Shown piece after piece: positions 63,852 through 64,000 of a DNA stretch of 64,000 nt (its first letter is position 1; each line of letters opens with the position of its first letter). The notes under the pieces are model-generated. The model made no database searches, was not told where the DNA came from, and worked only from the letters and a program-made list of their open reading frames with translations. This stretch comes from Sulfurimonas sp. RIFOXYD12_FULL_33_39 (GTDB lineage Bacteria; Campylobacterota; Campylobacteria; Campylobacterales; Sulfurimonadaceae), in the NCBI GenBank assembly GCA_001829785.1, contig MICF01000003.1:172586-236585 (forward strand), given 5' to 3'. Both the position numbers and the translations under genes were made by a program.

Positions 63852-63946
63852 TCTTAATTATTGTATCCTTTCACTATGTGAAAAGGGTACACCCCTCTTT
63901 AAAGCCGTTTTTTGGCACCTCAAACACTCTTATTAAAGGCATTTAA

Positions 63947-64000
63947 ATGACAAATGTTAGCATCATTGTTTTAGACTTTGGCTCTCAATATACACAACTT
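63947..64000 (+). CDS. guaA: GMP synthase, N-terminal fragment (cut by window end)
   Basis: The last 54 nt of the window code for MTNVSIIVLDFGSQYTQL, the typical opening of the glutamine amidotransferase part of GuaA (I-L-D-F-G-S-Q-Y-T-Q-L). AAAGGC lies upstream. The rest of the gene is beyond the window. Between nhaD and this gene (95 bp) an imperfect hairpin CCTTTCAC-TAT-GTGAAAAGG is present; without a T-run directly after it, its role is unclear. Confidence 0.85.
   Translation, partial: MTNVSIIVLDFGSQYTQL

Noticed and set aside
1-64000. tRNA, rRNA, tmRNA or other known RNA genes
   Set aside because: None recognised by eye in the intergenic regions; a covariance-model search would be needed to exclude small RNAs.

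Overview
The window looks like a chromosomal segment of a low-GC Campylobacterota bacterium close to Sulfurimonas. This rests on gene content and protein style: a menaquinone futalosine-pathway radical SAM enzyme (MqnC), a short RecG, HemJ, LPP20-type lipoprotein, FliW, NhaD, many signalling proteins with heme, PAS, NIT and zinc-binding sensor regions, and an OprC/NosA-like copper receptor as expected in a denitrifier. No rRNA or tRNA gene, insertion sequence or prophage was recognised.

Layout. 1-3697: the distal part of a long CRISPR array (57 repeats counting one cut by the window edge, 56 spacers of 34-39 nt, no cas gene in view), with four consecutive variant repeats and a decayed solitary repeat 535 bp beyond the array. 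3.8-4.4 kb: two tiny membrane/lipoprotein genes and an unplaced ORF. 4.5-10.9 kb: metal homeostasis (Fur-family regulator divergent from znuABC plus a NicO-type transporter, convergent with a copper-type TonB receptor). 11-20.9 kb: housekeeping and signalling (agmatine deiminase, alanine racemase, a zinc-binding-domain chemoreceptor, a heme-sensing EAL protein, rsmG, ribA, hemB, argF, hemerythrin). 20.9-25.1 kb: an accessory island with a collapsed BrnT/BrnA remnant, a HepT/MntA toxin-antitoxin pair and a small integron-like cassette array lacking an integrase (four attC-like sites plus a partial one, four minus-strand cassette genes). 25.4-42.8 kb: core genes (trpS, two hpf-like genes, hemJ, der, kdsA, ribH, nusB, mqnC, recG) interspersed with lipoproteins, a cytochrome, a DjlA-like co-chaperone and a MazEF pair. 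42.9-49.6 kb: a four-gene operon of a 1609-residue secreted Ig-repeat protein with three prepilin-like proteins. 49.7-53.3 kb: fliW, bamD, lon. 53.3-58.6 kb: a multistep phosphorelay (PAS protein, HPt protein, NIT hybrid kinase, response regulator). 58.6-64.0 kb: uvrC, a DUF721-like gene, a small lipoprotein, nadB, nhaD and the first 18 codons of guaA.

How it fits together. The 4.5-11 kb block links zinc uptake, a Ni/Co/Zn-type permease and outer-membrane copper acquisition. The 53-58 kb block encodes a complete sensor-to-receiver chain. The accessory region between argF/hemerythrin and trpS is the most unusual part: genes of unknown function are each followed by folded attC-like recombination sites, which is the signature of mobile gene cassettes without a local integrase. 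All identifications come from reading the sequence and recalling family motifs; no database search was run.
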